Shown: piece after piece, positions 7,422 through 15,676 of the stretch
Layout: each line of letters starts with the position of its first letter
How positions within the stretch are numbered: the stretch's first letter is position 1
From: UBA3855 sp964472035
Lineage (GTDB): Bacteria > Bacillota > Clostridia > Oscillospirales > Ruminococcaceae
DNA: 32,167 nucleotides
Reading direction: 5' to 3'
Assembly: GCA_964472035.1 (NCBI GenBank)
Contig: CAYYIT010000025.1
Location: 1-32,167 of the forward strand
Notes under the pieces: model-generated
The model's input: only the letters and a program-made list of their open reading frames with translations
Databases searched by the model: none
Told to the model about the DNA's origin: nothing
Position numbers and translations under genes: made by a program

Positions 7422-8930
7422 ATGAATTTTTTTGTCACACCAAAACAAATGCAGGAGCTTGAGGCCCTCACCGATCGGGCGGGTGTATCCTACGCCGAAA
7501 TGATGGAACACGCCGGACGCGGACTTGCGGACTGCATCATGGAGGAAGCCCCCGATGCGCGGACGGTCGTCTTCCTTGCCGGTACCGGCAACAACGGCGG
7601 CGACTGTTATGTCGCCGCCTACCATCTCGCACGCGCCGGATGGGAGGTGCAGGTCTTTGCGCCCCTCGGCGCACCGAAAACCGAGATCTCGAGCGCTGCC
7701 AAAGCGCGCGCTGAAGCGTTCGGCACCATCCGTTTTCCCGAGTGCTGGGATCAGCAATGCGTTGAAGCGCAGGTTCTCGTGGACGGTCTCTTCGGCACGG
7801 GCTTCCGCGGTGAGCTGCCGGAACATGTGCGCAGGGCAAAATTTCCATGCGGGCATAGTATGGTGATCGCCTGCGATATCCCGAGCGGCGGCAATGGCCT
7901 GACGGGCGCAGTCTCCAAGGGCGTGCATGACGCCGACCTGACCGTGACCTTCGGTGCCATGAAGCTCGGCATGTCCCAGTACCCCCTGCGTGAGAAATGC
8001 GGCAGGATCCGCATCGTACCGATCGGTACGCCGGAGGATGTGCTGTGCGATTTTGCCGAAACCGCCGGAACTGCAAATCTCGTATCGCTGGAGGCTGCGC
8101 GCTCCTGGCTGCCCGAGCTTTCGGCGGACGTCCACAAGAATCGCCGCGGGCATCTTCTGACCGTTGCCGGAAGTGTCCGGATGCGCGGTGCCTGTGTCCT
8201 CGCGGCCGAGGCCGCCATGCGCATGGGCGCAGGACTCCAGACCGTTGCTTCGGCGGAGGAAGCCCTCCGGACGCTCTCCGTCCGTGTGCCGGAGTGCATG
8301 TGCCTGCCGCTTCGCACGGATGAAAACGGCTTCTTCCTGAACGAGGAAAACCATGCGCTGCTGGAGCAGTACCTTTCCGGAAAGGATGCCCTCCTGATCG
8401 GATGCGGCATGGGCCTGACGGAAAACACCCGTGATCTGACAAAATTCCTCCTTGACGCAAGCGATTGTCCCGTCATCATCGATGCGGATGGTCTGAATGC
8501 ACTGGAGGGCTGCATAGAATGGATACCGAAGGGACGAACCATCCTGACACCGCATCCGGCGGAGGCCGCAAGGCTCCTCGGTGTGACAACTGCACAGGTG
8601 CAGGCGGATCGTCCGGCGGCGGCAGAGACCCTCTCGAAGCGCACGGGTGCAGTCGTCGTGCTCAAGGGCGCAGGCACGATCATTTACGATCCGGAGTTCG
8701 AAACCATGGATGTCTGCACGCTGGGCAATCCCGGTATGGCAAGAGCCGGCAGCGGCGATGTCCTTGCCGGTATCATTGCCTCCCTCACGGCACAGGGAAT
8801 GATGGAAGGGCAGGCTGCGTGGTGCGGCGTGACCTTCCACGCGGCAGCAGGGGATGCGGCGGCAGCGCGTCTTCCCTACAGCTGCATGCTGCCGCAGGAT
8901 CTGATCAGAGCGCTTCCCGAGGTACTCTGA
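7422..8930 (+). CDS. nnr: Bifunctional NAD(P)H-hydrate epimerase / ADP-dependent NAD(P)HX dehydratase
   Basis: A 502-residue fusion that repairs hydrated NADH and NADPH. The N-terminal YjeF/epimerase domain (about 1-215) carries GTGNNGGDCYVAA at 54-66 and the VDGLFGTGFRGELP motif near 120. The C-terminal ribokinase-like dehydratase domain (about 225-502) carries IDADGLNAL, LTPHPAEAARLLG, VVLKGAGTIIYDP and NPGMARAGSGDVLAG, with the catalytic Asp of GSGD at residue 446. Length and order match the bacterial fused form. AAAGGA lies upstream of the ATG. NadA, encoded 3 kb away on the other strand, belongs to the same cofactor but is not in an operon with it. Confidence 0.95.
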   Translation: MNFFVTPKQMQELEALTDRAGVSYAEMMEHAGRGLADCIMEEAPDARTVVFLAGTGNNGGDCYVAAYHLARAGWEVQVFAPLGAPKTEISSAAKARAEAFGTIRFPECWDQQCVEAQVLVDGLFGTGFRGELPEHVRRAKFPCGHSMVIACDIPSGGNGLTGAVSKGVHDADLTVTFGAMKLGMSQYPLREKCGRIRIVPIGTPEDVLCDFAETAGTANLVSLEAARSWLPELSADVHKNRRGHLLTVAGSVRMRGACVLAAEAAMRMGAGLQTVASAEEALRTLSVRVPECMCLPLRTDENGFFLNEENHALLEQYLSGKDALLIGCGMGLTENTRDLTKFLLDASDCPVIIDADGLNALEGCIEWIPKGRTILTPHPAEAARLLGVTTAQVQADRPAAAETLSKRTGAVVVLKGAGTIIYDPEFETMDVCTLGNPGMARAGSGDVLAGIIASLTAQGMMEGQAAWCGVTFHAAAGDAAAARLPYSCMLPQDLIRALPEVL

Positions 8931-8996
8931 CGCGCCATATGCCGGAATGCATAAATACCGGAAGTCGAAATCATACTATACTTATGAGGTGATCAG

Positions 8997-9599
8997 ATGA
9001 AACGTATTGTTGCAATTCTTAGTATGGCTGCGGTGCTGCTCGGAACGTCCGGCTGCGCTCTGCAGCAGAGTGCAGGTGATGTGAGCAATCCGATGCAGGG
9101 GAGCTTCACCTCCGATGTGACGCTGACGACCAAGGACAGTGAGACAAAGGGAACCCTGACACGCTACGGAAATGAGGCGTGGAGCGTGGTGTTCTCGGAG
9201 CCTGCGGCGCTGTCAGGCGTACAGCTGGATTTCATGGATGACATGGTGACGGCGACCTACAAGGGTCTGGAATTCTCCGTGCCGCAGTCGGCACAGGCGG
9301 TGCGCACCATGCTCGAGGAGTTGATGGATGTTGTGGACGATCTCGCGCAGGAGCCGACCCTCAAGGGCACGAAGGAGGACGGCAATCTCCTCCTCAAGGG
9401 CGAGGAGGATGACGCGCCCTATACCCTGACTGTATCCGAGGACGGAACGCCGGTGTCATTCACGCTGCCGGGCTATGGGCTGACGATCACGTTCGATACC
9501 TTCTCCGCGGACGGCAGCGCGCCGGCTCCCACAGCTGCGGAAGAAACATCCTCGTCCAGTGAAACGCAGATTCCGACAGAGTCCGAAACTGCACAATAA
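8997..9599 (+). CDS. Putative lipoprotein, unknown function
   Basis: A 200-residue protein with a lipoprotein-type signal: MKRIVAILSMAAVLLGTSGC, with the Cys at residue 20 as the likely lipidation site. The mature part reads as an all-beta domain (SFTSDVTLTTKDSETKGTL, WSVVFSEPAALSGVQLDF, YTLTVSEDGTPVSFTLPGYGLTITF) and ends in a Ser-Thr-Glu-rich tail. The pattern resembles small LolA/LppX-like lipoprotein folds, but I cannot assign a family. GAGGTG lies upstream of the ATG, 66 bp after nnr. A TATACT at 8977 sits close to the start but lacks a convincing -35. It is convergent with another putative lipoprotein at 9635. Confidence 0.78.
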   Translation: MKRIVAILSMAAVLLGTSGCALQQSAGDVSNPMQGSFTSDVTLTTKDSETKGTLTRYGNEAWSVVFSEPAALSGVQLDFMDDMVTATYKGLEFSVPQSAQAVRTMLEELMDVVDDLAQEPTLKGTKEDGNLLLKGEEDDAPYTLTVSEDGTPVSFTLPGYGLTITFDTFSADGSAPAPTAAEETSSSSETQIPTESETAQ

Positions 9600-9602
9600 A
9601 GC

Positions 9603-9636
9603 AAGCCTCCGTTCGGAAGAACGGAGGCTTTGTTTC
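9603..9636. terminator. Bidirectional terminator between convergent lipoprotein genes
   Basis: A 12-bp perfect stem AAGCCTCCGTTC / GAACGGAGGCTT with a GGAA tetraloop is followed by TGTTT on the plus strand. It serves the gene ending at 9599 and the minus-strand gene ending at 9635. Confidence 0.85.
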
Positions 9637-10900
9637 AGCATGCATAATAATGGCAGGTGCCGTCGAGGGCGTCGATGTAGATCACATAGGTGAGCGCGTC
9701 ATTTGCGCTGTGTGCCGTGAACTTCCAGATCAGCTCGGAGGTGAGCGTCCTGCTCTGGCCGCTGCGGTAGACCGCATACATCAGCTGCGCGCGGCTGACA
9801 CGGAACGCGGCGTTCTCCGGAAAGGCATCCGAAAAGGCCTGCACTGCGTCCGTCAGTGGGATCACGCTGTCGTGCTCCGCCGTGATGGACAGCTCATAGG
9901 CGTTGTCGTAGCCGATGACGATATCCGGCGCACTGCTCTCGAGCATGAAGGCGCTGCCGGCGGTGCGTTCATATTCGCGGTCATCCTCGGCGCTGCTTTT
10001 TGTGAAGCTGACAGTCCCGTCATCGGTCATGCGGTAGACATCGATCGGCACACCGCCGAAGCTGCTGGCGATGGCGAAACTGTAGCCATATTGCCCCTCT
10101 CCGAGATCGAGGACCCTGACTTCTGTGACGTACGGCTCCAGTACACTGCCTCCCCCGAAGCCGCTGCTGCGGATCCATGCCTCCACGGTGTCCGCTGCCT
10201 CACTTACGGGGACGGTCCGGTCGGTGAGTGCGTAGGCGTCCGCTGTGTCAGCACTGTCATAGGCGGCGGTCACGGGGTATTCCGTATCGGGGAAGTACAT
10301 TCCCACGGCACCGGAATGCACAGCGGAGCGCGCGGCCGTTTTTCCGCCGTTGTAGGCATGGACCCTGCCGCTGCGATGAATGGCAAGATGCCCCTCCGGT
10401 GTGTCCGCGAACAGCAGCGTAAAGGCCGTGCTGCCGCTGAGGATCTCCTGCGCATGCTCGGCATAGAACGGATAATTGTCCGGATAACTGCCGTCACTGC
10501 AGGGAAGATCCGGCGAACAGATGCGGCACAGGGCATCCCTGCCCTCCGTGCTGCCGAAGACGATCGGGAAGAGCTCCTGGAATCTGGCAACGCATTCCTC
10601 CGGGGAGGGATCCGCCTGCTGCATCATGGTGAAGCTGCAGAGCTTGGAGGCCTGCGGCACAACGGCAGTGAAGTCTTCCGTAAAGCTGAGGTTGGGGTAG
10701 GATCCGGCAGTGATCCCGCCGATCTGGTCTTCCAGTTCGGCATACAGCTCGGTCAGGGGCTGCCGCGCGTCGGATGTTTCGGGTGATTGCTGCTGCGGGA
10801 TCTGCGCTGCGGCGTTTTGCTGCGGAATCTGCGAAGGCTGGCAGGCACACAGCATGCCGCACATGGCAAGCAGCAGCGCGATCAGGTGTGGTTTGTTCAT
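9635..10900 (-). CDS. Putative lipoprotein, unknown function
   Basis: A 421-residue exported protein. The N-terminus (MNKPHLIALLLAMCGMLCAC) ends in a lipobox-like LCAC with Cys20 as the probable lipidation site. A Gln/Pro-rich spacer follows. The body has several Cys residues (SKLCSF, EECVARF, ALCRICSPDLPC) and a C-terminal repeat pattern typical of two-lobed beta domains, with ELIWKFTAHS and TYVIYIDALDGTCHYYAC near the end. That last segment looks like the peptidase-propeptide/YpmB-like (PepSY-type) ending in which a dipeptide W-K/YIDA-x-DG motif recurs, so a PepSY-like fold is possible but not certain. AAGGAGG lies 9 nt before the ATG. It is monocistronic. Confidence 0.75.
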   Translation of the reverse strand: MNKPHLIALLLAMCGMLCACQPSQIPQQNAAAQIPQQQSPETSDARQPLTELYAELEDQIGGITAGSYPNLSFTEDFTAVVPQASKLCSFTMMQQADPSPEECVARFQELFPIVFGSTEGRDALCRICSPDLPCSDGSYPDNYPFYAEHAQEILSGSTAFTLLFADTPEGHLAIHRSGRVHAYNGGKTAARSAVHSGAVGMYFPDTEYPVTAAYDSADTADAYALTDRTVPVSEAADTVEAWIRSSGFGGGSVLEPYVTEVRVLDLGEGQYGYSFAIASSFGGVPIDVYRMTDDGTVSFTKSSAEDDREYERTAGSAFMLESSAPDIVIGYDNAYELSITAEHDSVIPLTDAVQAFSDAFPENAAFRVSRAQLMYAVYRSGQSRTLTSELIWKFTAHSANDALTYVIYIDALDGTCHYYAC

Positions 10901-11024
10901 GGCTTATCCCTCCTTACCCATAATACGTCGGGATCGCCGGAAAACTGACAATTTTTCAGATTCCTGCCGGATCTTTGTCGGATCACACAAAACAGAAGGC
11001 GTATTTTTGTTTGAAGTGACAAAA

Positions 11025-11064
11025 ATCCCCCTGCACTTGCAGGGGGATCCAGTCTGTCGAAAAA
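11025..11064 (+). repeat. Hairpin plus conserved tail, copy B (left end of a 235-bp element)
   Basis: A perfect 11-bp stem ATCCCCCTGCA / TGCAGGGGGAT is followed by CCAGTCTGTCGAAAAACC. The tail is the reverse complement of the TTTTTTGACARRCTGA consensus. The hairpin is identical to that at 11236-11259. Confidence 0.7.
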
Positions 11065-11220
11065 CCTCATGGATTCAAAAGGCGATAGCCTTTTGGCGGG
11101 TGGAGGGTACGCAGTACCCTCCTAATATAGCCCCTCCCCTCGGGGAGGGGTTGGGCACCCGAAGGGCGTGCGTTAGCTGTGGGGGCAGTTACATGATGCC
11201 TATCCCTAAGAAAAAGGACA

Positions 11221-11259
11221 TTTTTGACAAGCTGAATCCCCCTGCACTTGCAGGGGGAT
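11221..11259 (-). repeat. Hairpin plus conserved tail, copy C (right end of the element)
   Basis: TTTTTGACAAGCTGA (11221-11235) abuts the same 11-bp hairpin as copy B. On the minus strand the order is hairpin then tail. It lies 4 nt from the DUF975 stop codon. Confidence 0.7.
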
Positions 11260-11263
11260 CGTG

Positions 11264-12175
11264 TTACTGAAAATCGTAGGGGTTGTAGGAATCGCCATTC
11301 TGGGAGCCCTGCTTCCGGTAGAAATCCGGATCGCCGGCCTGACCGGGATAGAAGTCATTCTCCTGCATGAACTGCTGCTGCGGTACGCCGCCGTTCCAGC
11401 CGCCGGTGGGCGGTGCCGGTGCATCGGGATCCTGCAGCTCATACTCGGATGCAATGCCGAGGCTGAACATCTTTGCCTTCATGCAGGTGTAGAATTCTGC
11501 GATCGTTGCCTCCGGATAGGGCATCACGAAGAACAGACCCACGCCGCAGCAAAGTGCGCCGAGCAGATACCAGCCGATGAAGGAGAGGTTCAGTACGAAG
11601 TAATTCAGCTTTTCGCCGTCCATGGTCTTCCTGGAGATCTCAAAGGCACGTTCCTTGGAAAGCTTCGGATTGTCCGCCAGCAGGTAGGGGACGAGCGCGT
11701 ACTCAAAGGCCTTGATGATGCCCGGTACGATCAGCGCGAGCGTCCAGAGAAAAACGGAGAGATCACGCCGGAACATGACCTTCACGGAATTGAGATAGCG
11801 TCCCGATTTGAAGTAATAGAACAGATTGCCGAAATCGCTGTCACCGCCGCGCGCCCGTACAAAGTAACGGTCCTTGCCGCAGGTCACGGGATTCGCGATA
11901 AAAAACGTATAGAGCAGGGAGGTGATCACCGAAATGATTGAAAGCGTGATCAGAAGTGTCACGAACTGGTCGTGCGTCATCTGCGCAGGAAGAAAATCGC
12001 TCATCTTCTCCCGGAGTGCCGCAACCGGATCCTGTACCTCGTTTTCATCCAGCTTGAGTTCAAAAGAGAGTGCGCCGGTGATCAGTCCGCCGAGTGTCGA
12101 TACGCCGACCGCCGTCCAGTAATACCCCTTCAGCTGATTCCAGGCATTCTGCTTTAATAAACCACGTGTCCACAT
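11264..12175 (-). CDS. DUF975 family integral membrane protein
   Basis: A 303-residue multi-pass membrane protein. The start at 12175 (MWTRGLLKQNAWNQLKGYYW) is chosen because it gives the usual DUF975 N-terminus and falls 30 nt downstream of a strong promoter; the longer frame would extend across that promoter. The family pattern is clear: LKxNAWxxLKG, a loop with GKDRYFVRARGGDSDFGNLFYYF, a helix beginning FLWTLALIVPGIIKAFEY, then LLADNPKLSKERAFEISRKTMDG before the last helices, then an aromatic, Pro/Gln/Gly-rich cytosolic tail of about 70 residues (PPTGGWNGG, DFYPGQAGDPDFY). The function of DUF975 proteins is unknown; they often sit alone, as here. Confidence 0.88.
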   Translation of the reverse strand: MWTRGLLKQNAWNQLKGYYWTAVGVSTLGGLITGALSFELKLDENEVQDPVAALREKMSDFLPAQMTHDQFVTLLITLSIISVITSLLYTFFIANPVTCGKDRYFVRARGGDSDFGNLFYYFKSGRYLNSVKVMFRRDLSVFLWTLALIVPGIIKAFEYALVPYLLADNPKLSKERAFEISRKTMDGEKLNYFVLNLSFIGWYLLGALCCGVGLFFVMPYPEATIAEFYTCMKAKMFSLGIASEYELQDPDAPAPPTGGWNGGVPQQQFMQENDFYPGQAGDPDFYRKQGSQNGDSYNPYDFQ

Positions 12176-12211
12176 AACTGTGTCTACCGCCTTTCTGTAT
12201 GTACTGCTATT

Positions 12212-12240
12212 ATTGTAGAACAGTTTTTGGGATTTGTCAA
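12212..12240 (-). promoter_or_regulatory. Sigma-A promoter of the DUF975 gene
   Basis: On the minus strand TTGACA (12235-12240) and TACAAT (12212-12217) lie 17 bp apart. The leader would be about 30 nt. Confidence 0.8.
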
Positions 12241-12473
12241 GGGGAAATAGGGAAGGTCTGGAAATGTTGCTTCGGAAATTCACAACTATTTAACAAAACC
12301 TTCATCGTTTTTTTTTTTTTTTGTGCTATTCTGAAAATGTGTAGTTGTATTTTTCAGTAAAATGCACAGATTGCACAAAAACGCCGGACGGATGCGGCAG
12401 GCAGCAAGGAGTCATGCATGCCGGCAGGCACGCGCAGAGGTCGGGTGGATTGAATGATGAAGGAGAGATTGCT
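12241..12473 (+). other. Leader and upstream region of the peptidase-dockerin gene
   Basis: A run of 15 T (12308-12322) is followed by a 7-bp inverted repeat CTGAAAA / TTTTCAG (12331-12357 region). A GC-rich stretch then holds repeated GGCAGGCA motifs (about 12391 and 12423). No convincing -35/-10 pair stands out. A frame continues upstream of the chosen start, but no Shine-Dalgarno supports it. Confidence 0.35.
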
Positions 12474-14624
12474 ATGACGAAAAAGCGAAGTATGCGATGG
12501 CTGTCGGCGCTTGTGGCGGTGGTGCTGTGTCTGGGAATGCTGACAGTGCTGCCGCGGGGTAGGTTCAGTCCGGTGGAGATGATGGAGGTTGAGGCGGCAG
12601 AAGGAAGATTGTATAACCAGAATGATTCCTACTGGAAAACTGTAACATTCACCAAGTACGCTACATCTGGCAATGATATGTATACCTCGGGGTGTGGCAT
12701 TTTCTCTTTTTGCAATGCTATCTACGCATTAAATGGTGGTGAGATTGATGCAGTAGAGCTTGCAACATGGGCTGTTAACAACGGTTCATATCAACCCGGT
12801 AATGGTGGTTTGTACAGAGAGACTTTCTACAATAAGATTGAGGAAGGCTATGGCAGCAGCTATGGATTCAAAATCGATGGTCAGTATTATGGAACAATTT
12901 CAGACAGCAGATTGATCTCCCATTTACAGAACGGCGGCGTTGCTGCGATTCATGTTTCCAATCATTTTATGGCAGTAACTGGATACAACGCAAGCAATGG
13001 TACCTATCATGTCATCGAAAGTGCTGTTTATAGTGGCAGAGGACTTGCTGCTGATAGCTGGGTAACTGCATCAAAGCTTTCTTCTGGTTTGACAGATGTG
13101 GATTGGTATGCTCTAATTTCTAATAACGGAAGCACAGAACAACCATGGTATACAAATTTATCACCATCAAATTTAGGGGATGATTTTTACGCATATATTG
13201 AAAATAACAATATCAAGGTACTCCTCAGCAATATTAGCTCAAATGTTCAAGGTGCTCAGACGATTGGTTCAAACAATCAAATTTGGAATTTCAAACGTCA
13301 AAATGATGGAAGCTATGCGATACTTTCTTACTCAGATGGGCTTTCTATGGATGTAGAAGATTATGGCACAACAAACGGAACAAATATACAAATGATGCCT
13401 TATGTCGGTAATACAGCACAGCATTTTTTCATTTATTACATTAATGGGGTATATTTCTTTAGACCTGCTTGTTCTGATCTGGTTTTTGATATGGATGCAA
13501 ACTCTTATGATCTCGCTACATGGCAATATGATGTCACGTATTTATCAAAACAGTTTAATATCTATAAAATAGATTGTGATGGGAATATGCCTGTGAATTT
13601 AGGCGAAACTTTTCACGCTTTTATCAAAAATAAAAATATAGAGGTGTTGCTGAGTAATATCAATTCAAATGTACAGGGTGCAGAAGCAATTAGTTCAAGT
13701 AATCAGATATGGAACTTTGAACTCCAAAGCGATGGCAGTTATGCAATACTTTCCTATTCAGATGGTCTTTCAATGGATGTTGCAGATTATGGTACATCAA
13801 ACGGAACGAATATACAAATGATGCCCTTTGTCGGAAATGCGGCTCAAAGGTTTTTCATTTATCATATAAATAACGCTTACTATTTCAAACCAGTATGCTC
13901 CGACCTTGTATTTGATATGGATGCAAGCTCATACAATCTTGCTACATATCAATATGACGAAACTTATTTGTCAAAGCAATTTGAAATAGATGTGATTAAT
14001 CTTAGCAATACTCTTTATTTTGACACAAATAATGGAACTTGTGCAACTAAGAATAAAGCTTTAACATATGGCAGTACATATGGTGTCTTGCCTGAAGCTA
14101 CTCGCACAGGATATACTTTCACTGGATGGTACACAGCAAAAGAGGGCGGTACGCAGATAACGGAAGATTCGATTGTTTCAGTAACAACAGATCAGACTCT
14201 CTACGCTCACTGGACAGCAAACAAATACACCATAACATTCAACACCAACGGCGGCTCCTGCGACACAACCAGTAAATCAGTAACCTACAACAGTACTTAC
14301 GGTGATTTGCCAACACCAACTCGTACAGGACATGTTTTCAAGGGCTGGTTTACTGCTGAAAGCGGTGGTACGCAGATCACCAAGGACAGCAAGGTAACAA
14401 TTACTAACGATCAGACCCTCTACGCCCAGTGGCAGAAAAACCAAGTCGTTGGCGACGTCAACCTCGACGGTACCGTATCCGTACTCGATGTTGTTGCCTT
14501 GCAGAAGTATCTGCTTGCACAGTATGACTTTGCAGAAGAGAATTTTGCAAATGCCGATATGGACGGTGACGGTAGTGTGAATGCCTTTGATCTTGCATAT
14601 CTTAAGCGCTTCCTGCTTTCATAA
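12474..14624 (+). CDS. Secreted papain-like peptidase with two lectin-like repeats, two InlB B-repeats and dockerin
   Basis: A 716-residue secreted protein; AAGGAG precedes the ATG at 12474. The signal peptide covers about 1-42. Residues about 45-215 look like a C39/papain-fold cysteine peptidase: SGCGIFSFCNA gives Cys74, NHFMAVTGYN gives His164, and the segment after it would supply the third residue. Two near-identical 142-residue units (about 233-374 and 375-515; each with NSNVQGA, QIWNF, DGSYAILSYSDGLSMDV, CSDLVFDMD) resemble ricin-type beta-trefoil lectins. Two InlB B-repeats (about 514-580 and 581-651; TGYTFTGWYT, TLYAHW) and a canonical dockerin (655-716) follow. The middle of the gene is strikingly AT-rich compared with its two ends and its neighbours, suggesting acquired catalytic and lectin modules. 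Confidence 0.88.
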   Translation: MTKKRSMRWLSALVAVVLCLGMLTVLPRGRFSPVEMMEVEAAEGRLYNQNDSYWKTVTFTKYATSGNDMYTSGCGIFSFCNAIYALNGGEIDAVELATWAVNNGSYQPGNGGLYRETFYNKIEEGYGSSYGFKIDGQYYGTISDSRLISHLQNGGVAAIHVSNHFMAVTGYNASNGTYHVIESAVYSGRGLAADSWVTASKLSSGLTDVDWYALISNNGSTEQPWYTNLSPSNLGDDFYAYIENNNIKVLLSNISSNVQGAQTIGSNNQIWNFKRQNDGSYAILSYSDGLSMDVEDYGTTNGTNIQMMPYVGNTAQHFFIYYINGVYFFRPACSDLVFDMDANSYDLATWQYDVTYLSKQFNIYKIDCDGNMPVNLGETFHAFIKNKNIEVLLSNINSNVQGAEAISSSNQIWNFELQSDGSYAILSYSDGLSMDVADYGTSNGTNIQMMPFVGNAAQRFFIYHINNAYYFKPVCSDLVFDMDASSYNLATYQYDETYLSKQFEIDVINLSNTLYFDTNNGTCATKNKALTYGSTYGVLPEATRTGYTFTGWYTAKEGGTQITEDSIVSVTTDQTLYAHWTANKYTITFNTNGGSCDTTSKSVTYNSTYGDLPTPTRTGHVFKGWFTAESGGTQITKDSKVTITNDQTLYAQWQKNQVVGDVNLDGTVSVLDVVALQKYLLAQYDFAEENFANADMDGDGSVNAFDLAYLKRFLLS
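13170..14015 (+). repeat. Tandem duplication of a 426-bp lectin-like unit
   Basis: The unit starting with AATTTAGG at 13170 starts again at 13596, an offset of 426 nt or 142 codons. The two protein copies are very alike over their whole length while synonymous positions differ. This indicates an older tandem duplication inside the peptidase-dockerin gene. Confidence 0.85.
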
Positions 14625-14638
14625 TCCGTCATATTACA

Positions 14639-14679
14639 CCGTCCCCGGAACTTTCGTGCTTCCGGGGACGGCGTTTTTG
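14639..14679 (+). terminator. Intrinsic terminator after the peptidase-dockerin gene
   Basis: A 12-bp perfect stem CCGTCCCCGGAA / TTCCGGGGACGG is followed by CGTTTTTG. Confidence 0.85.
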
Positions 14680-14728
14680 TGCAAAACGCCAATTGCATGG
14701 GAAAATGGAAGAAATTTTCCGGAAGTAC

Positions 14729-14757
14729 TTGCAATTCGATAAAAAATGAGTTATAAT
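14729..14757 (+). promoter_or_regulatory. Sigma-A promoter of the aldolase gene
   Basis: TTGCAA (14729-14734), a 17-bp spacer and TATAAT (14752-14757). The transcript would start with a short GGGCT / AGCCC hairpin (14767-14781) a few bases in, which may protect the 5' end of this abundant mRNA. Confidence 0.75.
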
Positions 14758-14812
14758 AGGGATGATGGGCTGAAACAGCCCTCTCTGAAAATTTTTTTAG
14801 GAGGACGTTATT

Positions 14813-15676
14813 ATGTTAGTTTCCGCTAAGGACATGCTGAACAAGGCTCGCGACGGCAAGTACGCTGTAGGTCAGTTCAACATTAACAATCTCGAATGGA
14901 CAAAGGCAATTCTGCTCACAGCACAGGAGCTGCAGTCTCCCGTAATTCTCGGTGTTTCCGAGGGCGCTGGTAAGTATATGTGCGGCTACAAGACTGTAGT
15001 TGGCATGGTAGAGGGCATGATCGAAGAACTGGGCATCACTGTTCCGGTTGCTCTGCACCTCGACCACGGCTCTTTCGAGGGCGCAAAGGCTTGCATCAAC
15101 GCAGGTTTCTCTTCCGTAATGTTCGACGGTTCTCACTATCCGATCGAGGAGAACATCGCTAAGACCACTGCTCTGGTCAATGCATGCGACGTTCTGGGTC
15201 TGTCTCTGGAAGCAGAGGTTGGCTCCATCGGCGGCGAGGAAGACGGCGTGATCGGTAAGGGCGAGTGCGCAGATCCCGACGAGTGCAAGGCTGTTGCAGA
15301 TCTGGGCGTAACCATGCTGGCTGCTGGTATCGGCAACATCCATGGTAAGTATCCGGAGAACTGGGAAGGTCTGTCCTTCGATACTCTGGCTGCAATCAAG
15401 GAGAAGGTTGGCGATATGCCTCTGGTACTGCACGGCGGTACAGGTATCCCGGCTGACATGATCAAGAAGGCAATCTCCCTGGGCGTTGCAAAGATCAACG
15501 TAAACACTGAGTGCCAGCTGGCATTCCAGGAAGCTACCCGTGCATACATCGAGGCTGGCAAGGATCAGCAGGGCAAGGGCTTCGACCCCAGAAAGCTTCT
15601 GGCTCCCGGCTTTGAGGCAATCAAGGCTACTGTTAAGGAGAAGATGGAGCTGTTCGGCAGCGTAGGCAAGGCGTAA
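14813..15676 (+). CDS. fba: Class II fructose-1,6-bisphosphate aldolase
   Basis: A 287-residue zinc-dependent aldolase of glycolysis and gluconeogenesis. It interconverts fructose-1,6-bisphosphate with dihydroxyacetone phosphate and glyceraldehyde-3-phosphate. Class II motifs are intact: GQFNINNLEW, the metal-binding HLDHG, MFDGSHYP, EAEVGSIGGEEDG, GNIHGKYP, VLHGGTGIP and KINVNTE. Length fits the class IIB type. AGGAGG lies 8 nt before the ATG. Codon use is strongly biased (GGC, AAG, CTG, GTT), consistent with high expression. It stands alone between two terminators. Confidence 0.97.
   Translation: MLVSAKDMLNKARDGKYAVGQFNINNLEWTKAILLTAQELQSPVILGVSEGAGKYMCGYKTVVGMVEGMIEELGITVPVALHLDHGSFEGAKACINAGFSSVMFDGSHYPIEENIAKTTALVNACDVLGLSLEAEVGSIGGEEDGVIGKGECADPDECKAVADLGVTMLAAGIGNIHGKYPENWEGLSFDTLAAIKEKVGDMPLVLHGGTGIPADMIKKAISLGVAKINVNTECQLAFQEATRAYIEAGKDQQGKGFDPRKLLAPGFEAIKATVKEKMELFGSVGKA

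Larger units (their letters stand above)
11025..11259. repeat. Hairpin-rich 235-bp intergenic element with inverted ends
   Basis: This fills most of the 363-nt gap between the lipoprotein start (10900) and the DUF975 stop (11264). Its ends are copies B and C of the hairpin-plus-tail repeat in opposite orientation. Inside are three more perfect hairpins: AAAAGGC / GCCTTTT (11077-11094), GGAGGGTAC / GTACCCTCC (11102-11122) and CCCCTCCCC / GGGGAGGGG (11131-11150). No ORF is supported. It looks like a MITE or REP-like dispersed element; the right hairpin may also end the DUF975 transcript. Confidence 0.6.
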
